From: Anaerolineaceae bacterium | Lineage (GTDB): Bacteria; Chloroflexota; Anaerolineae; Anaerolineales; Anaerolineaceae | NCBI GenBank assembly: GCA_011620445.1 | Contig: WOZB01000165.1 | Coordinates: forward strand, 1-8,860 | Reading direction: 5' to 3' | Length of the DNA: 8,860 nt | In this document: piece by piece, positions 1 through 6,991 of the stretch | Numbering within the stretch: position 1 is the first letter of the stretch | How the letters are laid out: the number at the start of each line of letters is the position of its first letter | Notes under the pieces: model-generated | Seen by the model: only the letters and a program-made list of their open reading frames with translations | The model's database searches: none | What the model was told of the DNA's origin: nothing | Made by a program: the position numbers and the translations under genes

Positions 1-2600
1 GTGCCAATAACCGAGAGCGCATCATCTTCGGGATAGGGGGGTGAGGTGCGGCGGGCGTAATTGGCATCGCCGCCGTAGGTGGCGGTGAGCTTTTTGTTGG
101 CGCTGCTGGTGTTCAACTGGATGACGCAGCTGGTTTTGGGCAGTTCGGCTTCGCAGGTATCAAAGCCATCGGTCACCACCACCTTACCGCTTACTTCGGG
201 CAGTTTGGCGGCAATCACGTCTGTCACGGGTTTACCATCAACCATGGGTACAACCGAGAAGTAGACCTGCATGGTATCGCCGCGCATAATGGCGGTGGTT
301 GGAATCGTGGAATTGATCAGAACCTGGGTCGCCATCAGGTCGGGTTTGACCTTGACTTCAAGAATGGATGAAGTGGTGGCCTCCTTGTTATAAGCGGTCA
401 AAACATAGTTGGTTGTCGTCTTTACGGTTGTTGATTTAAACCCCTGGGCGGGCAATGCGCCAGCGACGACTCCCTTGGAATCGGTGATTTCGATTTTGTC
501 GGTAGTTCCGGAGACCGACCATGAGAATTCGGTAGTGCCTTCGCCTACCATTTCGTTCGGGGCAGCCTTAAAGAAGCTGATGGCCGGGGGTTCGGGCGGT
601 GCGCCGGGCGGCAGCACGCCAACCGGCAGCAGGCGAATCTCACTCAGATCGCGGTTTGCTACCGACATGACGAATTCCATGGACTCTTTGGGATAAAAGG
701 TCAGTTCACCTACAAGAGGTAGCGGCTCTTCAAATGGGGCAATCATCACGCTCTCAACGCCGATACCGGAAACCTTCCAGCGGATGGTCACCGGGTCGCC
801 CAGGGTGATGGTGGTTTTGGAGAGCGAGAACTCTTCGATCTCGATGGATGGCTCGCGGGCCTGCAAAAATTCGCTGCGCACCAGGCTTCCGGCGTTATTT
901 TTAGCCTCGAGCACAACCAGGGTATCCCTGGCAAGCGTGATCGGTAATTCCCCGTTGAAATTCTCAGCGTCAAGAATGGTGGTGACGCCATCGACGGTCA
1001 TGTATGCCAAATCGGCATTGCCGATGGACCATTTGGCATTGACGATGTCACCAATGTAAGCCTCATTTTTATCCACCGAGAAAGTAGTGATGGCGGGTGG
1101 GGCAGGTATTGTAAGCACAGTTACAGGGGCACTGCGCAAATCGGGCATGCGCAGTGTTCTCGACAGCCAGTTGGAGGCCACCAGGGTGTAAGTGGAAGCC
1201 ACGCTGGTGGGCATGGTGCTTACCTGGCTCTGTGTACCCTCGATGGGGTCTGGGATGCCTTCGATTATCAGATCGCGGGTGAAGGACGAGACCTTCCAGC
1301 GCAGGGTGACGGCCTGGCCTTTTTCCACGATGTCCTTGACGGCATAGAATTCGATGATGCGCGGCCGCATCAGGAAGAAAACTGCCACTGCTGCCACCGC
1401 GACGATGAGCAGCGCTGAAAAGAAGCCCAAGAGCGGTTGGCTGGTAAAGCTGCCCGAAACCAGTTGGCCGCCGCTTTCCTGTTCGGCCTGGCGGGCGTGC
1501 ACATTGTAGTGGTACTGCCTGCCGCGCAAGCGGAAGATGTGCCGGCGGATAGGGTTGATGACCAGGGGCACGGTTTTGGTTTCTCCTGCGCCTACCTTCA
1601 CCTCAGACTGGCGTGCCAGGCGGGTCTGGTCTGGTTGGGGGAACTCAAAGAGCAGGCTGTTCTCGTCATCCGCGGCTGAAACCTGGTAAATCTCGGAGCT
1701 GTTGCCCAGGTTGCTGATGGGGAAGGCGACCGCGCCTGTGCGTTTGTTGTACGAAGCCGAGCGCTGCCTGGGGTCCAGGTTGCCCAGGGTGTACTCGTAG
1801 TAAGGGTTGAGCACGAAGGTGCTGTCGGCCTGGCCAAGATGGTCGGGGTAGTTGGGGGAAGAAACGCTGAACTGGATGGGGTAGCTGGCAGCGGTACTGG
1901 CAGGGTCGCGCGGGGCCATGATGTGGATTTCGGTTTCAGCCCGTCCGCTTTCATACAAATTGAGTTTGCGGGGAGAGATGCTTACCCACTCTTGCGGCAC
2001 ACCATCCACGTGTACGTCGAAAGAGGCCACGATAGGGCCGGCGTTGATGACTGAAAGGCGGTAAACCGCAGGCACTTCCACATCCACCTGCTGGTTGTTC
2101 TCGATTAGAGTGACCAGGATGATGTCGTCTTTGAGCGCGGGCGGGAACTGCCTGGGCGCGCTTGCTTTTTCAAGCCCAGAAAGCGGAACAGGCAGGGCGG
2201 GTTCAGGCAATGGCTCTTCGGGCAAGGCCGGCAGCACTTCATAGGCTTGGAGGGGTTCATTCTGGAAGCGGGGCGGAGTAATCTCGATTTCACCTGATTC
2301 CGCTCCCGCCGAATTGAGACTGACATGGAACGAAAAACCGTTGAACTGCACTTGATTCAGATCTTTGACTTCGATGGGGTCGTTGCCCGCGATTGTGACC
2401 CCATTGAGCCGGATGTTTGATTCTGGGCTGAGGGAAATGATCTGATAAGGTTTCTTGCGATGATCGAGAATCAAATGAAAAGGCTGCACCCGCGGATCGT
2501 CAATCACGATATCGTTCGCTGGATGAGAACCGATGTTGGTAATGCCTTTCTGCAGGTTCAGACGGAACGTTGTTGCGTGGGTCGAGGTTGATGTTTCCAT
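1..2600 (-). CDS. Large FHA-like / multi-Ig-like single-pass membrane protein (3' end cut by the window)
   Basis: Reading the minus strand from the ATG at 2598-2600 gives 866 codons with no stop before the left edge, so the C-terminus is missing. Order of parts: an FHA-like domain at about residues 10-90 (IGSHPANDIVIDD, then FH at 41-42 and LNG); a proline-rich linker; two Ig-like domains at about 157-260 and 262-375, the first with EWVSISP and MAPRDP; one membrane helix at about 390-411 (LLGFFSALLIVAVAAVAVFF); four Ig-like repeats at about 413-751; and a fifth, different Ig-like domain from 752 ending in a TATYGGDANYA motif typical of bacterial Ig repeats. Cys816 and Cys825 could form a disulfide. 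There is no signal peptide. A GAAGGA ribosome site precedes the ATG, 19 bases after the previous stop. If the FHA-like end is cytoplasmic, the repeats project outside. The basic RPR just after the helix argues somewhat against that, so topology is open. Likely role, by inference: a membrane anchor or surface stalk for the contractile particle. No named family member recognised. Confidence 0.85.
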   Translation of the reverse strand, partial: METSTSTHATTFRLNLQKGITNIGSHPANDIVIDDPRVQPFHLILDHRKKPYQIISLSPESNIRLNGVTIAGNDPIEVKDLNQVQFNGFSFHVSLNSAGAESGEIEITPPRFQNEPLQAYEVLPALPEEPLPEPALPVPLSGLEKASAPRQFPPALKDDIILVTLIENNQQVDVEVPAVYRLSVINAGPIVASFDVHVDGVPQEWVSISPRKLNLYESGRAETEIHIMAPRDPASTAASYPIQFSVSSPNYPDHLGQADSTFVLNPYYEYTLGNLDPRQRSASYNKRTGAVAFPISNLGNSSEIYQVSAADDENSLLFEFPQPDQTRLARQSEVKVGAGETKTVPLVINPIRRHIFRLRGRQYHYNVHARQAEQESGGQLVSGSFTSQPLLGFFSALLIVAVAAVAVFFLMRPRIIEFYAVKDIVEKGQAVTLRWKVSSFTRDLIIEGIPDPIEGTQSQVSTMPTSVASTYTLVASNWLSRTLRMPDLRSAPVTVLTIPAPPAITTFSVDKNEAYIGDIVNAKWSIGNADLAYMTVDGVTTILDAENFNGELPITLARDTLVVLEAKNNAGSLVRSEFLQAREPSIEIEEFSLSKTTITLGDPVTIRWKVSGIGVESVMIAPFEEPLPLVGELTFYPKESMEFVMSVANRDLSEIRLLPVGVLPPGAPPEPPAISFFKAAPNEMVGEGTTEFSWSVSGTTDKIEITDSKGVVAGALPAQGFKSTTVKTTTNYVLTAYNKEATTSSILEVKVKPDLMATQVLINSTIPTTAIMRGDTMQVYFSVVPMVDGKPVTDVIAAKLPEVSGKVVVTDGFDTCEAELPKTSCVIQLNTSSANKKLTATYGGDANYARRTSPPYPEDDALSVIG
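348..1364 (-). repeat. Four diverged Ig-like repeats after the membrane helix
   Basis: Four protein repeats of roughly 84-86 residues start near residues 413, 499, 583 and 667 of the large membrane protein. Each opens with a proline-rich linker and an aromatic strand (IIEFYAV, ITTFSVD, IEEFSLS, ISFFKAA). A Gly-containing turn and a Trp strand follow (EKGQAVTLRWKVS, YIGDIVNAKWSIG, TLGDPVTIRWKVS, GEGTTEFSWSVS). The repeats end in a strand such as YTLVASN or YVLTAYN. The repeats are clear in protein pattern but not as DNA copies, so they are old duplications. Known Ig-like repeats of this style occur in bacterial surface proteins; their exact ligand here is unknown. Confidence 0.75.
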
Positions 2601-2604
2601 ATAA

Positions 2605-2610
2605 TCCTTC
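2605..2610 (-). promoter_or_regulatory. Ribosome binding site of the large membrane protein
   Basis: On the minus strand GAAGGA lies 4 bases before the ATG at 2600. The spacing is short but the match is strong. It supports this start and separate initiation after the 19-base gap. Confidence 0.6.
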
Positions 2611-2619
2611 AATCTTGCC

Positions 2620-3738
2620 TTATTTCCAGAATTGACCTAACCACTTGAGGCCTGTCCAGGCCCACCAGGCATTCGCGGCAATCACGAATGCCCCAAGCAG
2701 GACGGAGAAAATGGCAAAGAAGGGCGAGAGCCCATTGATCTTGATGACTGTACTGGCTGTTTCCCTTTTTGGCAGCGTCAAGTCTGGCAGAGGTTCCTCC
2801 AGCCAGGGGATAACATTAACGGCGCAGTCGTAGTGCTGCTTGCCGTAACGGCGCAGAGGTTTGCCGGTAAGGGTCACCTGCAACTCGGCACGCGGCGCAA
2901 GGGGCGGCGTGACGGCAAAGATTTCCATTGGCTCAGGTGCTGACTGGGCGTTGTTGCGCTTAGTGCTGCCTCTTTCAACTTTCTGAGTGGCAGCCACATA
3001 GGGTCGGGCTGCAGTGCCAGCCTGGACTGCTTTAGCAGAAGCTTGGGCAGTACCTTCCGGATTGGGGGCAACGGGCTTTCCGGCAAGCTGGCCCGCCTGT
3101 CCTTGCAGGTTCTTCAGCGCTTTGGCCTTTTGCTCGGGTGCCTGCATGGCCGCCCCGGCAGTTTGGGCTTTGGCCTGCACCGCTGTGGATTGTTCTTTGA
3201 ATTTCGCGCCAGCCTCACCGGGTAATAACCCGCCGAAAGTGCCCAGAACGGTTGAAAACAGCTTCACTTTGGCAAGTCCTTTTTCGGCTTTTTCCTTGCC
3301 TTTTTTGGCTGCGGCCTTCACGTCGCCTGTTTGAGGCGCGGCCATCTGCGGCATCTGCCGGGTGGCAGTGGCGGAAGACTGGGCGGCTGCCATGGGTGAG
3401 TTTGCGCTTTCAGGCTGGCGGCTGATATAACTGGGTTGCCATAGCGGCACCTGAATTAGTGGCAAGGGCTGGCCTTGGTGGCTCAGTGAGAGCTCGAGCC
3501 CGGGCTGGAATGAGAAGGTCTGCAAGCGGAAGCGCAGGTCCAGGTTGCCGTTATTGCGCAGGCGCAAAGTCTGCTGTTGGCTCTGATCCTGCCAGCGAAT
3601 GGCTCTGATGCGTTTGAGCAAAGCAATGATGATGAGCAGGCAAACAATCACTACAATAGCTGCCATAATGCCCAGCACCAGGCTCTGAAAGCGTGGAGGA
3701 ATAAGGTTCAGGAAAGCGGTCATCCAGCGGTTAATCAT
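2620..3738 (-). CDS. Membrane protein with two terminal transmembrane helices and an Ala/Gln/Lys-rich middle
   Basis: This 372-residue protein is not one I recognise. A helix at about residues 18-41 (LVLGIMAAIVVIVCLLIIIA) is followed at once by KRIRAIR, so by the positive-inside rule the N-terminus is outside and the middle is cytoplasmic. A second helix at about 339-361 would return the chain outward, leaving WTGLKWLGQFWK outside. Two beta-rich stretches (about 56-100 and 270-310) flank a low-complexity region of about 105-265. That region is rich in Ala, Gln and Lys and includes a helical KKGKEKAEKGLAKVK run, so it may be a long insertion in one Ig-like fold. The ATG overlaps the stop of the upstream FHA-like gene by 4 bases (ATGA) and has a GAGGA site 6 bases before it, so the two are probably translated together. 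I infer a membrane partner of the neighbouring FHA/Ig-like proteins, perhaps part of a docking complex for the contractile particle. Confidence 0.8.
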   Translation of the reverse strand: MINRWMTAFLNLIPPRFQSLVLGIMAAIVVIVCLLIIIALLKRIRAIRWQDQSQQQTLRLRNNGNLDLRFRLQTFSFQPGLELSLSHQGQPLPLIQVPLWQPSYISRQPESANSPMAAAQSSATATRQMPQMAAPQTGDVKAAAKKGKEKAEKGLAKVKLFSTVLGTFGGLLPGEAGAKFKEQSTAVQAKAQTAGAAMQAPEQKAKALKNLQGQAGQLAGKPVAPNPEGTAQASAKAVQAGTAARPYVAATQKVERGSTKRNNAQSAPEPMEIFAVTPPLAPRAELQVTLTGKPLRRYGKQHYDCAVNVIPWLEEPLPDLTLPKRETASTVIKINGLSPFFAIFSVLLGAFVIAANAWWAWTGLKWLGQFWK

Positions 3739-4811
3739 TGGGCTTCCTCGCTTTCGGGGCTGCCCTCAGCAGCCTCCACCAACGTGGGGTCATCGCGCAA
3801 AATCCTGACGTTCTTCAAATTCGGGGCGGCTTTGCTTGCCTTACGGATTGGACGAGGCGCAGCTGCAGCCTGCAAATCGGCTTCCTGGGGCTGCAAAGGC
3901 GGTTCTTGAGGCGCAAACGCTGCCGTCTCCTCTGAGACGACACGCCCAATTTCATCCTGGGTGGGCAGCTCAAAAGTGTTGTTGGAAGCCCCAAACGGAG
4001 CAGCCGCAACCGGCTTTTCGATTGGAGGCACAGTGTAAACGCGCGGCCGTTGAGGGCTGGAATCAAATTGGGGCTCAGGGGGTGCACACAACTCACCAAA
4101 GCCGGCCTGGAAGGCAGCCAGTGGCTTGACATTTAGGGTAAAGGGGATGGCGACCGATTCCAGCACAAAGGCATGGGGAGCCGCTGCTCTGAGGGTAGCC
4201 TGGCAGGCACCCATCAGCGGCTGTGAGCCGCGGTGGAAGAAGCGCACGGATAGCGTTTCGCTGCCCCCGGCATGCAGGAGGGGTGCAGGTTCAATGTAGT
4301 AGCACTCGCGGGGCAGGCCTTCAATGCCGAGATCCAGCTGCAGATGCACCTGCTGACTGAAATTAGTGAGCCGAATCTCACCGTCCAGGCTGGCTTCCGG
4401 GCACAGGTCAAGTGCCGGCAGCAGCAATTCAACACCCAGATGTTCCGAACGTTGTGCCAGGCGGAAGCCCTGGCCAGTGAGCGAAAAGGCTAACAGATAC
4501 GAGCCGATGGTCAGTTGATCACCTTCAACCAGCTCGGTGCTTTGCTGGGGAAGGATGGGGTTGCTGCGCAGGCTGTTCAGATTGAACCTGGGAATAATGT
4601 TGTGCCTTAGATTGATGGCCTTGATGCGGGTGGGCGACTGCCCTTCACAAATGAGCTGCAAAGAGACAGGCGAGGTGATGAGTTCAGGTGCGGCGGGTAG
4701 AAGAATGTCGCTGACCGGGTCGTTCCCAATCAGGATAATGGCTTTTTCAAGGGCAAAGACCCTGCTCCAACCGGCTTTATCAGTTACTTTTATACTTCCA
4801 AAATAGCTCAT
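3735..4811 (-). CDS. FHA-like plus Ig-like cytoplasmic protein with Pro/Ala-rich tail
   Basis: The protein has 358 residues, no signal peptide and no membrane helix. Residues about 5-112 follow the strand pattern of an FHA domain: RVFALEKAIILIG, then SDILLP, and ELVEGDQLTIGSYLLAF near 93-109. The usual Arg after the first Gly is Asn (IGND), and the Ser-x-x-His turn has no His (ITSPVSLQL), so phosphothreonine binding is doubtful. Residues about 125-230 are a beta-rich Ig-like domain (GIEGLPRECYYIEP, then a glycine turn and LSVRFFHRG), similar in style to the N-terminal Ig-like domains of the large membrane protein. From about 240 the chain is disordered: Pro/Ala/Gln-rich, then basic (RPIRKASKAAPNLKNVR), then an acidic end. 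The ATG at 4811 follows a 30-base gap with a weak GGGG at 4820-4823. I infer a soluble adaptor linking the baseplate to the two membrane proteins encoded next; no function is shown directly. Confidence 0.8.
   Translation of the reverse strand: MSYFGSIKVTDKAGWSRVFALEKAIILIGNDPVSDILLPAAPELITSPVSLQLICEGQSPTRIKAINLRHNIIPRFNLNSLRSNPILPQQSTELVEGDQLTIGSYLLAFSLTGQGFRLAQRSEHLGVELLLPALDLCPEASLDGEIRLTNFSQQVHLQLDLGIEGLPRECYYIEPAPLLHAGGSETLSVRFFHRGSQPLMGACQATLRAAAPHAFVLESVAIPFTLNVKPLAAFQAGFGELCAPPEPQFDSSPQRPRVYTVPPIEKPVAAAPFGASNNTFELPTQDEIGRVVSEETAAFAPQEPPLQPQEADLQAAAAPRPIRKASKAAPNLKNVRILRDDPTLVEAAEGSPESEEAQ
3745..3749 (-). promoter_or_regulatory. Ribosome binding site inside the end of the FHA-like gene
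   Basis: GAGGA on the minus strand sits 6 bases before the ATG at 3738 and inside the last codons of the upstream gene. It supports the overlapping ATGA start of the two-helix membrane protein and coupled translation. Confidence 0.6.
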
Positions 4812-4841
4812 CCTCGCAACCCCGATTCTGATGCTTCTGCC

Positions 4842-5951
4842 TTAACCAAGTTGGTCTTCCAAATAAACCATAAGGTTATGCCCAAATTCCATTGCCGAAC
4901 GTATGACCTCACGGGAGGGCGTGCCCTCGGCGCAATCGCCAAACCACAAGCGGCCGTAGTTGAACGAACTCACTACCACGCCGTCTTTGGCCTGTAATTC
5001 GCCTTCCTTAGCAAAGCCGGCGGGCGCTTCGGCAAAATGCCAGGGCTTTGAAAGCAGTGCGTGTTCCTTACGCACCGGCTTCAGGTTGATTTTGAGCTGA
5101 TCACAGAGCTTCTGGATGGAATCAGAGGCCGCCTTGTCGCAATTTTCGATGAAGAGCAGGCCGTCCTGGTCAAGGAAAGCCTTAAGCGTGCTGATTTGGG
5201 CTTCGTCCCAGGCAAGTTCTCCTTCAGCAACCAGATAAAGCAGACCGTAGCTCAACACGGATTTATCCAGTTTCAGGTTATCTTCAACTATCAGCGACCA
5301 GGCTGAATGCTCCTGCAGTTCTTCAGCCATCGCGCTCAGGCCGCGGCCGTTGGTTTTGTTTTTGACCTTTCCCAGATAAATTACCCCGGCACTGAGTTTG
5401 TGCAGTTCCTTCACCGGCACCTGCAAACGATAGCGCAGGTCAATTTCGTTGCGCTGGGGCTGCAGAGGGTCGGCTGCGTTGCCAATGGGGGCGTTCCGCG
5501 TGGCACGGGTGAGGCGGGCAAGCTCAATTTGCGTCTGGGTGGGTAGGCTGGCGCGCGCGGTAATGACGAAATCCTGTTCCAGGTAGCGCGGGGCTTCCTC
5601 GCTGGCAGCTTTACCGCCGCGTTCTTTTTCGCGGTAGCTGATGGTCAGGTAGAGCGTTCCAGTAGCGGCGTCGCCAAAATCGTAGGCTACCGGCTCAGCC
5701 AGCACAAGCATGCGTCCAAGCGGGTCCACAGCTGCACCAGGCATGATGTAGACTATGTTATCGGCCGGATCGCTGGCTATTACATCGAGGCCGTCCAAAA
5801 TTCCCACGCCGTGAAAGAAACGATTATGAAATTGCAGGGCTTGAGTATGGTAGCTATGAGCTTCTTCCCAGACTTCAGCGGTGATCTCCATGCCGTCAAA
5901 GGGCTTGATTCTCCTGGAGGGGAAAATTGCATATCCGTTTTCATCAGTCAT
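4842..5951 (-). CDS. Tail-associated protein with a DUF4159-like C-terminal domain
   Basis: This 369-residue soluble protein appears to have two parts. The N-terminal part (about 1-200) has RRIKPFDGMEITAEVW, then FHNRFFHGVGILDGLDV near 41-57 and IMPGAAVDPLGRMLVL near 69-84. This 'H..G...GL.V...pG.A.D..GR' arrangement is one I associate with proteins encoded beside phage-like tail genes, but I cannot name the family. The C-terminal part (about 215-369) resembles DUF4159, a fold related to class I glutamine amidotransferases: LLYLVAEGELAWDEAQISTLKAFL, DGLLFIENCD, then GVVVSSFNYGRLWFGD and EFGHNLMVYLEDQ at the end. I see no G-x-C-x-G nucleophile elbow, so catalysis is unlikely and a binding or structural role is more plausible. 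An AAAGGA site lies 10 bases before the ATG, and the gap from the tail gene is 26 bases. Its place between tail and FHA-like genes suggests a baseplate-peripheral or adaptor protein. Confidence 0.8.
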   Translation of the reverse strand: MTDENGYAIFPSRRIKPFDGMEITAEVWEEAHSYHTQALQFHNRFFHGVGILDGLDVIASDPADNIVYIMPGAAVDPLGRMLVLAEPVAYDFGDAATGTLYLTISYREKERGGKAASEEAPRYLEQDFVITARASLPTQTQIELARLTRATRNAPIGNAADPLQPQRNEIDLRYRLQVPVKELHKLSAGVIYLGKVKNKTNGRGLSAMAEELQEHSAWSLIVEDNLKLDKSVLSYGLLYLVAEGELAWDEAQISTLKAFLDQDGLLFIENCDKAASDSIQKLCDQLKINLKPVRKEHALLSKPWHFAEAPAGFAKEGELQAKDGVVVSSFNYGRLWFGDCAEGTPSREVIRSAMEFGHNLMVYLEDQLG

Positions 5952-5961
5952 TTCGTCCGGT

Positions 5962-5967
5962 TCCTTT
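5962..5967 (-). promoter_or_regulatory. Ribosome binding site of the DUF4159-like gene
   Basis: AAAGGA on the minus strand lies 10 bases before the ATG at 5951, in the 26-base gap after the tail gene. It supports this start and shows the gene can initiate on its own. Confidence 0.55.
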
Positions 5968-5977
5968 CAGTTAATTC

Positions 5978-6991
5978 TTAACGGCTCATTGCGGCTTCGT
6001 TGATAAAATGCAAGCTCAAATCACAGGCAGTATGGGCGGGTTTCTGGGTATTAATCAAACTCACGACCATCTGACGGTAAAGGGCTTCTGCCCTGTCGGG
6101 CGGCAGGTTTTTGAACTCGGTTGAAAGTTGGGCCGGTACCGTCAGATCCACCGAGAAGGTGTGCGGCAGGTTGCGCTTGCCCAGCGCGATGGTGTGCCCC
6201 AGGCGGGCTTGTTTGCCCAGTTTCATGTTGCGGGTTTTGTGTTCGGTGATTTCTGCTTTTCCACCGGTGTAAATTTCGAGGAACTCCTTGAGGGCGTCCT
6301 TCGTGCCCCTGGCTTGGTAAAGCTGCAGAGCTTTGCGCAGCAAAACACGCTTGCGCTCATCCGTGATGGGGACGTCCCAGGAGATGCCAATCCACGCGGC
6401 CAGCCAGGGCAGAAACTCTGCGGGGGTCAGGTCGGGGTCAAAATAGTTGTCGATGCCGTTCACCTGAGCACTCACCGGTTCCAGGAAGCTTTCAAAAAGC
6501 ATCAGCAAGCGACCTGTAAAATCATTGACGCGGAAGATTTCGGGCAGGAAGTTCATGTAAGCGCTTTGGGCAGAGACTAATATCTCCACACCGCGCTGTT
6601 CAATCATCTCTCCACTGGCTGTCATGAAGCTAAAGAGGCAATTGAATTTCTGGTCCTGCAGCACTGGCAGTGCTGTCAGACCTAACTCGAGCATCAGCAG
6701 CTGAGCGGAGGATGCTTTGCTGAGTTCCCAGCGCAGGAATTGCCCTTCAGAGTTTTTGCTAAGCCCAGCCGCGGCAATCGCATCAGGGGCATTGAACTGG
6801 TAGTCATTCACGGCCAGACCGGTCGGGATGAAAGCTTCCAAGCGATCGCCTTCGTTGGCCTGGCTAAGGTCCAACCGTGCCTTCAGGTTTACCAATTCAC
6901 CCTGATAGCGGCGGTAATAATCGGCAACTGCTGAAAGTGCTTCCTGAGCTAAAAGCACGCTGTCGCTCTCCATGGTCTTTTTCTGCTTCAC
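5978..6991 (-). CDS. Baseplate tail protein, Tail_P2_I / TIGR02242 type, with N-terminal beta domain
   Basis: Residues about 145-250 carry the signature of the phage tail protein I family: YMNFLPEIFR, FTGRLLMLFESFLEPV, IDNYFDPDLTPAEFLPWLA, then RKALQLYQARGTKDALKEFL and TGGKAEITE. In contractile tails this protein joins the baseplate wedge beside the J protein, matching the gene order here. The C-terminal part (HTFSVDLTVP ... INTQKPAHTACDL) is the usual ending of the TIGR02242 type in contractile injection systems. The first 140 residues are extra: a helical stretch (ADYYRRYQGELVNLKARL), then a beta-rich Ig- or DUF11-like domain containing FLRWELSKASSAQ. The start is a GTG at 6989-6991 that overlaps the stop of the baseplate J gene by 4 bases (GTGA), with GAAGGG 11 bases upstream; an ATG at 6973 (residue 7) is a possible alternative with a poorer ribosome site. 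The protein should be soluble and assemble in the cytoplasm. Confidence 0.92.
   Translation of the reverse strand: MKQKKTMESDSVLLAQEALSAVADYYRRYQGELVNLKARLDLSQANEGDRLEAFIPTGLAVNDYQFNAPDAIAAAGLSKNSEGQFLRWELSKASSAQLLMLELGLTALPVLQDQKFNCLFSFMTASGEMIEQRGVEILVSAQSAYMNFLPEIFRVNDFTGRLLMLFESFLEPVSAQVNGIDNYFDPDLTPAEFLPWLAAWIGISWDVPITDERKRVLLRKALQLYQARGTKDALKEFLEIYTGGKAEITEHKTRNMKLGKQARLGHTIALGKRNLPHTFSVDLTVPAQLSTEFKNLPPDRAEALYRQMVVSLINTQKPAHTACDLSLHFINEAAMSR

Noticed and set aside
1598..1954. Minus-strand open frame of 118 codons in another frame of the large membrane protein.
   Set aside because: It is Pro/Thr/Ser-rich noise in a shifted frame, while the Ig-like domain in the main frame is continuous through this region.
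5952..5977. Possible internal promoter or terminator in the 26-base gap between the tail I and DUF4159-like genes.
   Set aside because: It is too short for a promoter and holds only a ribosome site, with no hairpin followed by a T run.
6128..6580. Plus-strand open frame of 150 codons opposite the tail I gene.
   Set aside because: The opposite strand here encodes the conserved tail I core, and there is no separate promoter or plausible protein signature.
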